Assembly (NCBI GenBank): GCA_938004025.1
Contig: CALKXC010000258.1
Span: 1 to 6,336 of the forward strand
From: an uncultured Leucothrix sp.
Lineage (GTDB): Bacteria > Pseudomonadota > Gammaproteobacteria > Thiotrichales > Thiotrichaceae
Length of the DNA stretch: 6,336 nucleotides
Reading direction: 5' to 3'
In this document: positions 5,747 to 6,336 of the stretch, piece after piece
Layout of the letters: each line of letters starts with the position of its first letter
How positions within the stretch are numbered: position 1 is the stretch's first letter
Translations under genes and position numbers: made by a program
Notes under the pieces: generated by a model
What the model was told of the DNA's origin: nothing
The model's input: the letters and a program-made list of their open reading frames with translations, nothing else
Databases searched by the model: none

Positions 5747-6336
5747 ATGATAAAAACACTACTAATAACCTGGCTTGTAGCAATTCACGCGTTCGCAGCC
5801 CTAGCAATATGGGATACCGACCTGCCTTATCGTATCGACCGCAAACTCAATTTAGGCTTACTCAACCCACCTGAGATTACGCATTTCTATGAAGACATGC
5901 TTGGCAGCCATTTACAGCTTGATGGCAGCGTGGAAAACGGCTCGGTGGTATTTTTAGGCGATAGTATCACCCAAGGCTTAAATGTCGCTGCCATTACAAA
6001 CCAAGCGATTAATTACGGCATCGGGATGGATACCAGCTACGGACTGCTGAAGCGAGTACCGCAATATAACTCACTAACTCATGCCTCAACGATTGTTATT
6101 GCGATCGGAATTAACGACTTGATACGGGTTAAACGCAGCCCTGCTGATGTGTTGAAAAACTATAAAGCAATCCTTCAGCGTTTGCCGCCGGAAACGAAGG
6201 TAATAATGCAGGCTGTTTTTCCGGTCGATGAAACAAAGGGTTTATCAGGCACCAATGGCAAAATCATGCAGCTTAATGAAATGTTGGAATCTTTGGCAGA
6301 AGATAAAGGCCATACGTTCATTAATATTCAAGGGCT
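5747..6336 (+). CDS. SGNH/GDSL-family hydrolase, 3' end outside window
   Basis: The first 196 codons of a plus-strand gene are present and the reading frame is still open at the window edge. It starts MIKTLLITWL with a hydrophobic stretch to about residue 22, a signal peptide or membrane anchor, so the enzyme is probably exported or anchored. Block I is FLGDSITQG (69-77), with nucleophile S73. Gly in NYGIGMDT (89-96) fits block II and GIND (121-124) fits block III, with N123 as the oxyanion-hole Asn. The DxxH block with the rest of the catalytic triad would lie beyond the edge. Members are esterases, lipases, thioesterases or acetylesterases; the substrate cannot be told here. No Shine-Dalgarno precedes the ATG. 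An in-frame ATG upstream is absent, and the hydrophobic N-terminus supports this start. Confidence 0.88.
   Translation, partial: MIKTLLITWLVAIHAFAALAIWDTDLPYRIDRKLNLGLLNPPEITHFYEDMLGSHLQLDGSVENGSVVFLGDSITQGLNVAAITNQAINYGIGMDTSYGLLKRVPQYNSLTHASTIVIAIGINDLIRVKRSPADVLKNYKAILQRLPPETKVIMQAVFPVDETKGLSGTNGKIMQLNEMLESLAEDKGHTFINIQG

Overview
The window looks like a moderately AT-rich proteobacterial chromosome, most likely from a gammaproteobacterium. That placement is inference. It rests on the MTA/SAH nucleosidase resembling the enterobacterial enzyme, the COQ8-like ABC1 protein, Sec signal peptides and Shine-Dalgarno starts. No rRNA, tRNA, CRISPR array, transposase or phage gene is visible.

Region 1 (1-3300) is a compact minus-strand operon of three genes joined by two ATGA stop/start overlaps. 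In transcription order it encodes a small exported helical protein (149 aa), a large exported gluzincin-type zinc metallopeptidase (632 aa; HEMGH plus NWISEG) and a 208-aa protein with no visible signal peptide and a Cys/Met-rich tail. A candidate promoter lies at about 3223-3251. A long imperfect hairpin followed by a T-run at 7-70 is the likely terminator. I recognise none of the three as a named system; this is the most novel part of the window.

Region 2 (3301-4854) holds a minus-strand ABC1-family atypical kinase-like gene of the COQ8/ADCK3 type, probably linked to ubiquinone. Its upstream intergenic region of about 220 bp carries a candidate promoter. It also carries a strong hairpin whose T-run points along the plus strand, although no plus-strand gene precedes it.

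Region 3 (4855-6336) holds mtnN (pfs), an MTA/SAH nucleosidase on the minus strand, and a divergent plus-strand SGNH/GDSL hydrolase that runs off the right edge. Between them is a perfect 16-bp inverted repeat with a 4-nt loop, a candidate operator or RNA hairpin. The enzymes of regions 2 and 3 have no evident functional link to the three-gene operon.
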